Position numbers and translations under genes: made by a program. Positions 48,204-55,006 of a stretch of 64,000 bases of DNA are shown piece by piece. Location of the stretch: contig NZ_JBBDQW010000006.1 of NCBI RefSeq assembly GCF_040905785.1, positions 62,001 to 126,000 on the forward strand, in the 5' to 3' direction. Each line of letters opens with the position of its first letter. The first letter of the stretch is position 1. The DNA comes from Tistlia sp040905785 (GTDB taxonomy: Bacteria; Pseudomonadota; Alphaproteobacteria; Kiloniellales; DSM-21159). The notes under the pieces are model-generated. The model ran no database searches, had not been told where the DNA came from, and saw only the letters and a program-made list of their open reading frames with translations.

Positions 48204-49154
48204 ATGAATACGACACACAACTTCGCTGTGACCGCCAGGAAGGCGACGCTGCCTCTGGTCGCCGCGGCGGCCGTCGCCATGCTGCTCGGCGCGGCACCCG
48301 AGGCGAAGGCCTCGGCCATCGCCTACTCGAACCTGGGGATCGCCAACTTCCAGGTCTTCAACAGCGCCGGCGACCAGTACGACGCCAGCGACTTCACGAA
48401 CCTGGCCGTCGGCAACTACACCAACGCCAACGCCAATCTCGACGGCTCCGGCATCAGCGACGACGACCTGAGCGGCGGCGCCAGCGACGTGCCGCTGCAG
48501 TGCCTGGGCGCCGGTTGCGCCGGGATCGGCCAGAACGACTTCTCGCAGCAGGCGGGCGGCGTCTTCTCGCGCGGCGATGCCAACCTCGACGGCGCGATCA
48601 TCACCGGCCTCGGCGGCGCTTCTTCCGCGACCGCCAACACGGTCGGCGAGCTGCGGATCGACTCCTCGACCGCTTCGAATGGCGCGACGGTCGGAACGAC
48701 GACCGACTTCGCCTTCGCCCTCCAGACTAGCGACACCATCACCTTCGAGTTCGACGCGACCCCGTACCTCGACGTGGCGCTGGCGGACGGCACCGGCCAG
48801 ACGCAGGCCAGCATCGCCTTCAGCATCACGATCTCGGACGAGACCGGTCTCGAGGTGTGGTCCTGGGCGCCGAACGGCTCGACCGACCTCGGCAACGGCG
48901 AGAGCTCCGATCCCTTCTCGCTGAACACCAGCCGCGGCCAGCTGACCGAGGGCCAGAAGCTCTACAACCCCGGCACCGGCGCCTTCTCGGCGACCAGCGT
49001 TATGCTCGCCGGCGGCCAAGTCTACACGCTCTCGATCGCCCATGAGAGCGAGACCAGCGGCAGCTTCACGGCCGTGCCCGAGCCCGCCACCCTGCTGATG
49101 CTCGGTGCCGGTCTGCTCGGCCTGGGCGTCGCCGGACGGCGTCGCAAGGCATAA
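48204..49154 (+). CDS. PEP-CTERM sorting domain surface protein, copy 2
   Basis: 316 residues. It differs from copy 1 only in the first eleven residues (MNTTHNFAVTA against MNLTYSFAVTT); the rest, including signal cleavage region, CLGAGC pair and VPEPATLLMLGAGLLGLGVA tail, is the same. Secreted product and sorting would therefore be identical, and the second gene mainly adds dosage or separate control. It has its own sigma-54 promoter and its own terminator. Confidence 0.92.
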   Translation: MNTTHNFAVTARKATLPLVAAAAVAMLLGAAPEAKASAIAYSNLGIANFQVFNSAGDQYDASDFTNLAVGNYTNANANLDGSGISDDDLSGGASDVPLQCLGAGCAGIGQNDFSQQAGGVFSRGDANLDGAIITGLGGASSATANTVGELRIDSSTASNGATVGTTTDFAFALQTSDTITFEFDATPYLDVALADGTGQTQASIAFSITISDETGLEVWSWAPNGSTDLGNGESSDPFSLNTSRGQLTEGQKLYNPGTGAFSATSVMLAGGQVYTLSIAHESETSGSFTAVPEPATLLMLGAGLLGLGVAGRRRKA

Positions 49155-49157
49155 GCA

Positions 49158-49226
49158 GGCAGAACAAGAAGTTCTGCCCGCTGCGGGCCCGGACGGCAGG
49201 TAGCCGTCCGGGCTCGTCTTTTTTTG
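49158..49226 (+). terminator. Rho-independent terminator after PEP-CTERM copy 2
   Basis: Same two hairpins as after copy 1 (GGCAGAAC/GTTCTGCC at 49158-49178; GCCCGGACGGC/GCCGTCCGGGC at 49187-49213), here followed by TCTTTTTTT. This makes a complete intrinsic terminator. Confidence 0.85.
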
Positions 49227-49396
49227 GGGGCAAGGCCCCCTCGCGGACCGCGGCCTCCCGCTGCCGCAAGCAGGAGCTTCGGCGTCAAGTCTGCTGACAG
49301 TTCGTATCGGCGCGTGACCGGGCCCGCCTTCTTCTCGAACCGGGCGACAGGCGCGCGCCGCGAACCGGCCGGCGCTCCGCCAGAAAGCCGATCATC

Positions 49397-51028
49397 ATGG
49401 CTGTTGACCTCTCGGTTGCACTCAAGCGCTGGACCGCGGTCGTCGGCCAGGACCGCGTCTTCGCCGACGAGGCCACGCTCGATCGCTATGCCGCCTCGAC
49501 CCTGCCGCGGGCGCCGCGGCCGCTCGCCGTGCTGCGGCCGCGCAACCGCGAGGAAGTCGTCGGCTGCGTAGCCGCCGCCCGCCGCTCGGGCATCCCGCTC
49601 TATCCGATCAGCCGGGGCAAGAACTGGGGCTACGGCGACGCCTGCCCGGTGCGCGAGGGCCAGGTCGTGCTGGATCTCTCGGGCATGGACCGCATCCTCG
49701 AGGTCGACCAGACCCTCGCCTACGCGGTGATCGAGCCGGGCGTGACCCAGGGCCAGCTCGCCGAGCGGCTGGAGGCCCTCGGCGGCGCGCTCTGGCTCGA
49801 CAGTACCGGCGCCGGTCCCGACACCAGCATCGCCGGCAACATCCTGGACCGTGGCTTCGGCCATACGCCCTACGGCAACCGGCCCCAGTTCGTCTGCGGC
49901 CTGGAGGTGGTGACCGGCACCGGCGAGGTGCTGCGCACAGGCCTCGGCCACTATCCGGCGGCGCGCGCGGCGGCGACCTTCCCCTACGGCATCGGGCCGA
50001 GCCTCGACGGCCTGTTCCTGCAGTCGAACTTCGGCATCGTCACGCGGCTCTGCGTCTGGCTGATGCCGCGGCCCGAGGCCTATGCGTTGTTCGTCTGCAG
50101 CCTGCCCCGCGACGAGGACCTGCCGCGGGCTGTCGATACCCTGCGCGGCCTCAAGCTCGACGGCACCCTGCGCAGCGTCGTGCACGTCGGCAACGACCTG
50201 CGCCTCATCTCCAGCGGCCGCACGGCGGCCTCTCTGGGCGCCGAAGGCGGCGCACTCAGCACGGCGCAGCGCGAGGCCCTGCGCCGTGCGGCCGGGATCG
50301 GCGCCTGGACCTTCGCCGGCGGCCTCTACGGCGATCCCGGGCAGGTCGGGGCCGCCCTGCGCCGGCTGCGCCGCAGCTTCCGGCCGCACGGCTGGCAGAT
50401 GAACGTCGTGACCTCGCGCCGGCTCGACCTGGCCGACCGGGTACTGCCGCTGGCCGGCCGCTTCCGCTTCGGCCGTCAAGCCCTTGGCAAGCTGCGCGCC
50501 GTGCGCGGCCTCTTCAACCTGAACCGCGGCATGCCGAGCCGGCAGTTCCTTGCCGGCGCCTACTGGAAGCGCCGCCAGGGGCTGCCCGAGGATTTCCCGG
50601 CGCGCGCCGACCCTGCCCTCGACAACTGCGGCATGCTCTGGCTTTCGCCGGTGATGCCGATGACCGGCGAGCAGGCCAGGGAATTGCTGGCGCTCGTCGA
50701 GCCGCTGTTCGCCGAGCACGGCTTCGACTTCTTCGTCACCTTCAGCACGGTCAACGAGCGGACCCTGGCCGCGGTCATGACCATCGCCTTCGACAAGGAG
50801 AACGAGGACGAGCGGCGTCGGGCCGAGGCCTGCTACGAGAGCTGCTTCGGCGCGCTGATGCGCGCCGGCTTCATCCCCTACCGCGTCGGCATCCAGTCCA
50901 TGGCCGACCTGGCCGGCGGCTCGCAGGGCTACTGGCCGCTGGTCGCGAAGCTGCGCACGGCGCTGGATCCCGACGGTGTCGTCGCTCCCGGGCGATACCA
51001 GCCGGACTTGCCGGCGCCGGAGGCCTGA
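49397..51028 (+). CDS. FAD-binding oxidoreductase, PchF/vanillyl-alcohol-oxidase-like
   Basis: 543 residues. The N-terminal FAD-binding (PCMH) domain shows VLRPRNREEVVGCVAAARRS, PLYPISRGKNWGYGDACPVR, and VIEPGVTQGQLAERLEALGG. The C-terminal cap domain ends DPDGVVAPGRY, the classic end of 4-cresol-dehydrogenase and vanillyl-alcohol-oxidase flavoproteins. No His/Tyr can be firmly named as covalent FAD ligand, and no cytochrome subunit is adjacent. It would oxidise a phenolic or other alcohol. It meets the exosortase-associated acyltransferase gene stop to stop with no gap. No signal peptide, so cytoplasmic. Confidence 0.8.
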   Translation: MAVDLSVALKRWTAVVGQDRVFADEATLDRYAASTLPRAPRPLAVLRPRNREEVVGCVAAARRSGIPLYPISRGKNWGYGDACPVREGQVVLDLSGMDRILEVDQTLAYAVIEPGVTQGQLAERLEALGGALWLDSTGAGPDTSIAGNILDRGFGHTPYGNRPQFVCGLEVVTGTGEVLRTGLGHYPAARAAATFPYGIGPSLDGLFLQSNFGIVTRLCVWLMPRPEAYALFVCSLPRDEDLPRAVDTLRGLKLDGTLRSVVHVGNDLRLISSGRTAASLGAEGGALSTAQREALRRAAGIGAWTFAGGLYGDPGQVGAALRRLRRSFRPHGWQMNVVTSRRLDLADRVLPLAGRFRFGRQALGKLRAVRGLFNLNRGMPSRQFLAGAYWKRRQGLPEDFPARADPALDNCGMLWLSPVMPMTGEQARELLALVEPLFAEHGFDFFVTFSTVNERTLAAVMTIAFDKENEDERRRAEACYESCFGALMRAGFIPYRVGIQSMADLAGGSQGYWPLVAKLRTALDPDGVVAPGRYQPDLPAPEA

Positions 51029-51883
51029 TCAGGCCAGCGCCACGCCGCGCGTCGCCGCCGGGCCGCCGGCGAGGTCGCGCCAGAAGCCGCCCACCCCAGC
51101 CGAGTCGGTCGCCGTCTCGGGCGAGAGGCTGCCGCGGTCGGTGACGATGTTCCACAGGTCGCGGCGCTTGGCTCGCATGCCCTGCAGCAGTGCGGCGATC
51201 TCGGTGCAGCAGGGCTGGCGCCGGCCGTGGTACTCCACGATCGGCCCGAGCTTGGTGAATTGCATGCCCATGCGTCCCAGCAGGCGCAGCAGCGCGGGCT
51301 CGACGACCAGGGTCCAGTGGGTGATGCCCTGCTCCAGGCTCAGCATCAACAGGCCGCGGATCAGGCCGAGGATGGTGTAGGGCGCCAGCCGACCCTCGGT
51401 TTCGTCGGTGTCCGCGCTCCTGCGGCAGGCCGCCTGGATGCGTGCGCGGGCGGCGGTGGAGAGGCAGAAGCGCGAAACCTCGGCGGTCGAGGCCGCCGGC
51501 AGCAGGTCCTCGTCGAACAGCCGTGGGTCTCGGCAGATCTGCTGGATCGGCCAGGAGGCGCCGAGCTTGAGGGGGTTCGGACGGATCAGCCGCGCCGTGC
51601 CGACCGGGATGCCGGTCTCCCGGTGCCGCAGCAGGCAGTGGAGAGAACGCCCGTCGAAGGCGTCGCACTCGAGACCGAGCGGGTTCACCGCCGGATCCTC
51701 GAAGCCCTTCTCCAGGCAGTAGACCTGGTAGCGTAGCGCAAAGGCCTCGACGGAAGTCTCGCGGGTGCACGCCGGCGAGACCTCGTAGGCCTGGTCGTAG
51801 AGCCGCCAAAGCGGGCGCTGCTCGGCCGCCGCCGGCCGTTCGATGTGGATTGCGTCCTTCGGAAGGAATGCCTGCTGCATCAT
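51029..51883 (-). CDS. PEP-CTERM/exosortase system-associated acyltransferase
   Basis: 284 residues, similar in layout to N-acyl amino acid synthase-like GNAT proteins: the start motif YEVSPACTRETSVEAFALRY, QVYCLEKGFEDP, HCLLRHRETGIPVGTARLIR, AEVSRFCLSTAARARIQ, YTILGLIRGLLMLSLEQGIT, LGRMGMQFTKLGPIVEYHGR. These blocks match the family that occurs with exosortase loci and is thought to make acylated amino acids or modify the polysaccharide. The catalytic mechanism is acyl transfer from CoA or ACP; the acceptor is unknown. A long leader of more than 400 bases precedes it. Confidence 0.8.
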   Translation of the reverse strand: MMQQAFLPKDAIHIERPAAAEQRPLWRLYDQAYEVSPACTRETSVEAFALRYQVYCLEKGFEDPAVNPLGLECDAFDGRSLHCLLRHRETGIPVGTARLIRPNPLKLGASWPIQQICRDPRLFDEDLLPAASTAEVSRFCLSTAARARIQAACRRSADTDETEGRLAPYTILGLIRGLLMLSLEQGITHWTLVVEPALLRLLGRMGMQFTKLGPIVEYHGRRQPCCTEIAALLQGMRAKRRDLWNIVTDRGSLSPETATDSAGVGGFWRDLAGGPAATRGVALA

Positions 51884-52298
51884 TCTGACCCCCCTTCTGC
51901 CGCCGCTACTCCGACGGGCTGCTGCTGCGCGGAAAAATCTGTTGTCGGCACGGCACCAGGCTCGCAGAATTCGCGTCTGAATCCGGTCACTGCAGGGTGC
52001 CGGGGAACCGGAGCCGGTTCCCGTCGTTAAAGATGCGGGATACTTCGTTCCCGAACGGTTAAGGTCGCGGGAGAATGGGGCGCACTGATGGCGCCCGACG
52101 CTCGATTCAAGGCAATACGGGCACGATTACCCGTGCGGATTATGCGGTTTGCTTGCATTGGCGCCCGGCGGCGGCGCGCTCAGCGAGGTCCCACGCTCCT
52201 TCTTGACGTGCCGCGTTCCGTCGAGTCTACGCCGCGCAGCCCATCGCGCGGTGGGGAGCGCCCATTGCATTGCGATACCAGGCGGGAGGCGACTCCGG
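51884..52298. other. Intergenic region between acyltransferase and VanZ genes
   Basis: 415 bases without a supportable ORF. It should carry the minus-strand promoter of the acyltransferase. There is an imperfect inverted repeat near 52119-52139 (CGGGCACG and CCGTGCGG) and a low-GC pocket around 52025-52065. No GG-N10-GC promoter was found on the minus strand. Confidence 0.45.
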
Positions 52299-52679
52299 CT
52301 AAGCGCCGACCGCTCTCAGCCTCGCGTCGGCGGCGCGCCCCAGCAGGTAGCCGGCCGCCAGGCCGCTCAAGTTCGCAGCCACGTCGAGCAGGCTCGCTTC
52401 GCGGGCCGGAATGAGCAACTGGACCGCCTCGGCGGCGGCGATGCCGGCGGCGGTCAGGGCGATTCCCCAGAAGGCGAAGCGGCCGCGCGCCGAGCCGAGC
52501 CGGCAGAGCAGTCCCAGGCCGAGCGAGACGACGAAGTGGGTGAGGACGGCGCCCGGACCCCACTTCGGCCCCGGGGCCGAGGGAGCGACACTGCCGTAGA
52601 CGAAGGCGATCATCGCCAGGACGAGCAGAGTCCGGAACAGCGTGACCCGCAGCCGCAGCCTACGTTCGGGATCCACCAT
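52299..52679 (-). CDS. VanZ-family membrane protein
   Basis: 126 residues with about four membrane helices. The first (LLVLAMIAFVYGSVAPSAPG), the LTHFVVSLGLGLLCRLGSAR loop and the AAAEAVQLLIPAREASLLDV segment with the Asp/Asn-containing last helix (AANLSGLAAGYLLGR) follow the VanZ pattern. VanZ-like proteins often sit in exosortase and polysaccharide loci; their biochemical role is not settled. It is divergent from the PEP-CTERM gene at 52886 and shares its upstream region. Confidence 0.85.
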   Translation of the reverse strand: MVDPERRLRLRVTLFRTLLVLAMIAFVYGSVAPSAPGPKWGPGAVLTHFVVSLGLGLLCRLGSARGRFAFWGIALTAAGIAAAEAVQLLIPAREASLLDVAANLSGLAAGYLLGRAADARLRAVGA

Positions 52680-52814
52680 GCCTCGCCGCCCTCCTCGTGA
52701 TGATCGATGCCGCCGGCCGCGGCCGGCCCTTCCACAACGCCACTGAGAGGAAGTGGATGCATCGCGCGGCGAGTGGGCGCAGGCCGCAGGGACTCACCTG
52801 ACACGCGCGATTCG

Positions 52815-52829
52815 TGGCATGGAAATTGC
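52815..52829 (+). promoter_or_regulatory. Sigma-54 promoter of the third chromosomal PEP-CTERM gene
   Basis: TGGCAT-GGAAA-TTGC, with GG and GC separated by 10 bases, 56 bases before the ATG. One mismatch to the consensus. It makes this gene a likely member of the same PrsR/RpoN regulon. Confidence 0.75.
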
Positions 52830-52885
52830 GTAGTTGTGGAGGCTCCTTGCGTCCCGCAACCTTCTTCGGAGTCTGATTCCTCATC

Positions 52886-53551
52886 ATGCTGCGTGCCGCT
52901 CTCCTCGCTCCGCTCGCCCTGGTCCTTTCGACGGGCCTGTGCGCGGCAGGCCCGATCCCGCCGACCTTCGACTATTCCTGGCGCTTCTCCGGCGTGGTCA
53001 CTGAGGTCGCCGAGGCGCCCGCGCCCGACGTCTACTACGCGCCCTTCCTGGGGGTCGGCGATCGTATCGAGGGCCGAGTCAGCGTCAATTTGCCGGCGGG
53101 CACCGATACCTCGGGCCCGATCATGCTGCCAGTCGAGGAGATCCACGCCCAGGGCGGCCTTTTCGAGGCCAGCTTCACCGCCCGCGCGGACTTCGACCCT
53201 TCCCGCCCGAGGGCTGGGCTCATGGACTTCCAGTTCTCCGGCGCGTACGACGGCTACGTCAGCTTCCTCGGCTCGACCGGCACCCTGCTCGACGTCGGGG
53301 GCTATGCCGAGCAGGGCTATGCTGGCGGTCCCTTCGCGCAGTTCCGGTGGGGTCCGACTGGAAACCAGATCCAGCAGCTCGCCAACGACCAGGGTCAGAG
53401 CGTACCCTCCCACTTCTTCACCTACGAGTGGGAGGCCGAGCTCGTCCGACCGTGGCAGATTCCAGAGCCTTCGGCCGGACTGCTCTACGCCTCCGGCCTT
53501 GCGCTGCTGGCCGCGTCGCTGGGGGTCCGCAGGAGGCGCGCCGGCCACTAG
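52886..53551 (+). CDS. PEP-CTERM sorting domain surface protein
   Basis: 221 residues. The signal peptide is MLRAALLAPLALVLSTGLCA. The body is beta-rich: FDYSWRFSGVVTEVAEAPAP, FLGVGDRIEGRVSVNLPAGT, LMDFQFSGAYDGYVSFLGST. That pattern recurs in PEP-CTERM proteins of unknown function. The sorting tail is IPEPSAGLLYASGLALLAAS followed by LGVRRRRAGH, so the PEP motif is preceded by Ile and the basic end is complete. It is expressed from its own sigma-54 promoter and is divergent from vanZ. Confidence 0.9.
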   Translation: MLRAALLAPLALVLSTGLCAAGPIPPTFDYSWRFSGVVTEVAEAPAPDVYYAPFLGVGDRIEGRVSVNLPAGTDTSGPIMLPVEEIHAQGGLFEASFTARADFDPSRPRAGLMDFQFSGAYDGYVSFLGSTGTLLDVGGYAEQGYAGGPFAQFRWGPTGNQIQQLANDQGQSVPSHFFTYEWEAELVRPWQIPEPSAGLLYASGLALLAASLGVRRRRAGH

Positions 53552-53789
53552 GGCGCGCCAGCGCCCATCCGCCCGCCCCTGCCAGCCAGGGTGGGGTTGA
53601 TACTGTCAGTTATTTCGTGACCCGGGGATCGATTGCGTAAACGCTTTCGACACACCTGGGTGCTATGCTTTTTCCAGGAAGCCCGGAACCCGGAGCGCAT
53701 GCTCCACGTTTGCCGGGAGACGGTCGCCTGCGTTCAACTGCAGGTAAGTACTTTCGTTTCTTGAAAATCGCTTTCTCGAGGTGCTGAAC

Positions 53790-54848
53790 TTGTTTCTTGT
53801 GACAGGTGGCTGCGGCTTCATCGGGTCCCATCTGGTCGAGGAGCTTCTGGCGCTGGGCAAGAGCGTCCGCGTGCTGGACGACCTGTCGACGGGTCGCCGT
53901 GACAACGTCCCTGCCTCGGTCGAGGTCATCGTCGGCGATGTCTGCGATCAGGCGGCTCTCGCCCGCGCGTGCCAGGGGGTGGAGGGCTGCTTCCACCTCG
54001 CGGCGGTCGCCTCCGTGCAGCGCTGCAACGAGCAGTGGCTGTCGTCGCACTGCACCAATCTCAGCGCCTTCGTCGACCTGCTCGATCTCGCACGCCCACG
54101 GCGCGGCGACTTCCCTGTGGTTTTCGCCTCCTCCGCTGCGGTCTATGGCATGCCGGAGCAGCTGCCGCTGGCAGAAACCGCCCGAACCGAGCCGCTGTCC
54201 GCCTACGGCGCCGACAAGCTCGGCTGCGAATTGCACGCGCGCGCCGGCGCCGCGGTACACGGCACGCGCAGCGTCGGGCTGCGCTTCTTCAATGTGTACG
54301 GCCCCCGGCAGGATCCCTCCTCGCCCTACTCCGGGGTCATCTCTATCTTCGCGAACCGCGTCGTGGCGGGGGAGCCCGTCACCCTCTTCGGCGACGGCCT
54401 GCAGAGCCGCGACTTCGTCTACGTCAAGGACGTGGTGGGGGCGCTGCTGGCCTCCATGGACCGCGCGGCGGGCAGCAAGGAGCCGCTGTTCGAATCGGTC
54501 AACGTCTGCACCGGCCGGGGCACCACGGTGGCCGGCCTGGCAAAGGCGCTGATGGCCGTAGCCGGCGGCGAGGTCGAGATTCACTTCCGGCCGGCACGCG
54601 CCGGCGACATCCGCGAGTCGGTTGGCAATCCCGTGAAGATGTCCAGCCTGCTCGGCCTCGGCCGGACCACCGAGCTCGAGACCGGCCTCGCCGCCCTGCT
54701 CGCCAGCATCGACCCCGGTACCCGAGCGGGGGCGGCGGGCGAAGAGAGGTGGCTCGCCCGCGGCCACCCCGCGGTCTCCCGCCTTTCAGCCGAACGGCGC
54801 AAGCGCGGCTTCAACGGCAGACCGGCCGCCGAGGCGGCCGAGGGCTAG
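53790..54848 (+). CDS. NAD-dependent sugar epimerase/dehydratase
   Basis: 352 residues from a TTG at 53790 with GAGG eight bases before it (MFLVTGGCGFIGS); a GTG at 53781 is an alternative. Extended-SDR features: the NAD loop TGGCGFIG, the DLSTGRRDN segment after strand 2, FASSAAVYGMPEQLPLAETA, YGADKLGCE giving the YxxxK pair, and FFNVYGPRQDPSSPYSGVIS. This is the UDP-glucose/GlcNAc 4-epimerase-like group that supplies nucleotide sugars to surface polysaccharide. It is convergent with prsT. A 229-base leader holds its promoter. Confidence 0.88.
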   Translation: MFLVTGGCGFIGSHLVEELLALGKSVRVLDDLSTGRRDNVPASVEVIVGDVCDQAALARACQGVEGCFHLAAVASVQRCNEQWLSSHCTNLSAFVDLLDLARPRRGDFPVVFASSAAVYGMPEQLPLAETARTEPLSAYGADKLGCELHARAGAAVHGTRSVGLRFFNVYGPRQDPSSPYSGVISIFANRVVAGEPVTLFGDGLQSRDFVYVKDVVGALLASMDRAAGSKEPLFESVNVCTGRGTTVAGLAKALMAVAGGEVEIHFRPARAGDIRESVGNPVKMSSLLGLGRTTELETGLAALLASIDPGTRAGAAGEERWLARGHPAVSRLSAERRKRGFNGRPAAEAAEG

Positions 54849-54927
54849 CTCACGGCCTGCCTCGCGGCCTCGATTCCGCCGCGGCTTCCGTCGTCACACC
54901 TGACACTCACGCCGAGGCCGCACGCAA

Positions 54928-54955
54928 AGGAAGGGCCCCGGTCGGGGCCCTTCCT
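54928..54955. terminator. Perfect 12-bp hairpin between convergent genes
   Basis: AGGAAGGGCCCC-GGTC-GGGGCCCTTCCT lies between the epimerase stop (54848) and the prsT stop (55007). Strong symmetric stem, loop of 4, no long T-run. It is suited to end transcription from both sides. Confidence 0.75.
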
Positions 54956-55006
54956 CATTTGTGGCGGTTGCGGAGCGGCGAACGCCCTGCCCGGCCTGGA
55001 AGACCG

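Larger units (their letters stand above)
46816..49220. repeat. Tandem duplication of a PEP-CTERM gene unit (1,219-bp period)
   Basis: Two head-to-tail copies each contain upstream region, sigma-54 promoter, PEP-CTERM gene and double hairpin. The offset is exactly 1,219 bases. From about codon 12 to the stop the two genes read as identical at the DNA level. The upstream 170 bases, the first 11 codons and the sequence after the second hairpin differ at many positions. Confidence 0.9.

Noticed and set aside
46816..49220. Tandem PEP-CTERM genes as a simple assembly duplication
   Set aside because: Upstream regions, start codons and downstream flanks differ at many positions, which an assembly error would not create; long-read confirmation is still desirable.
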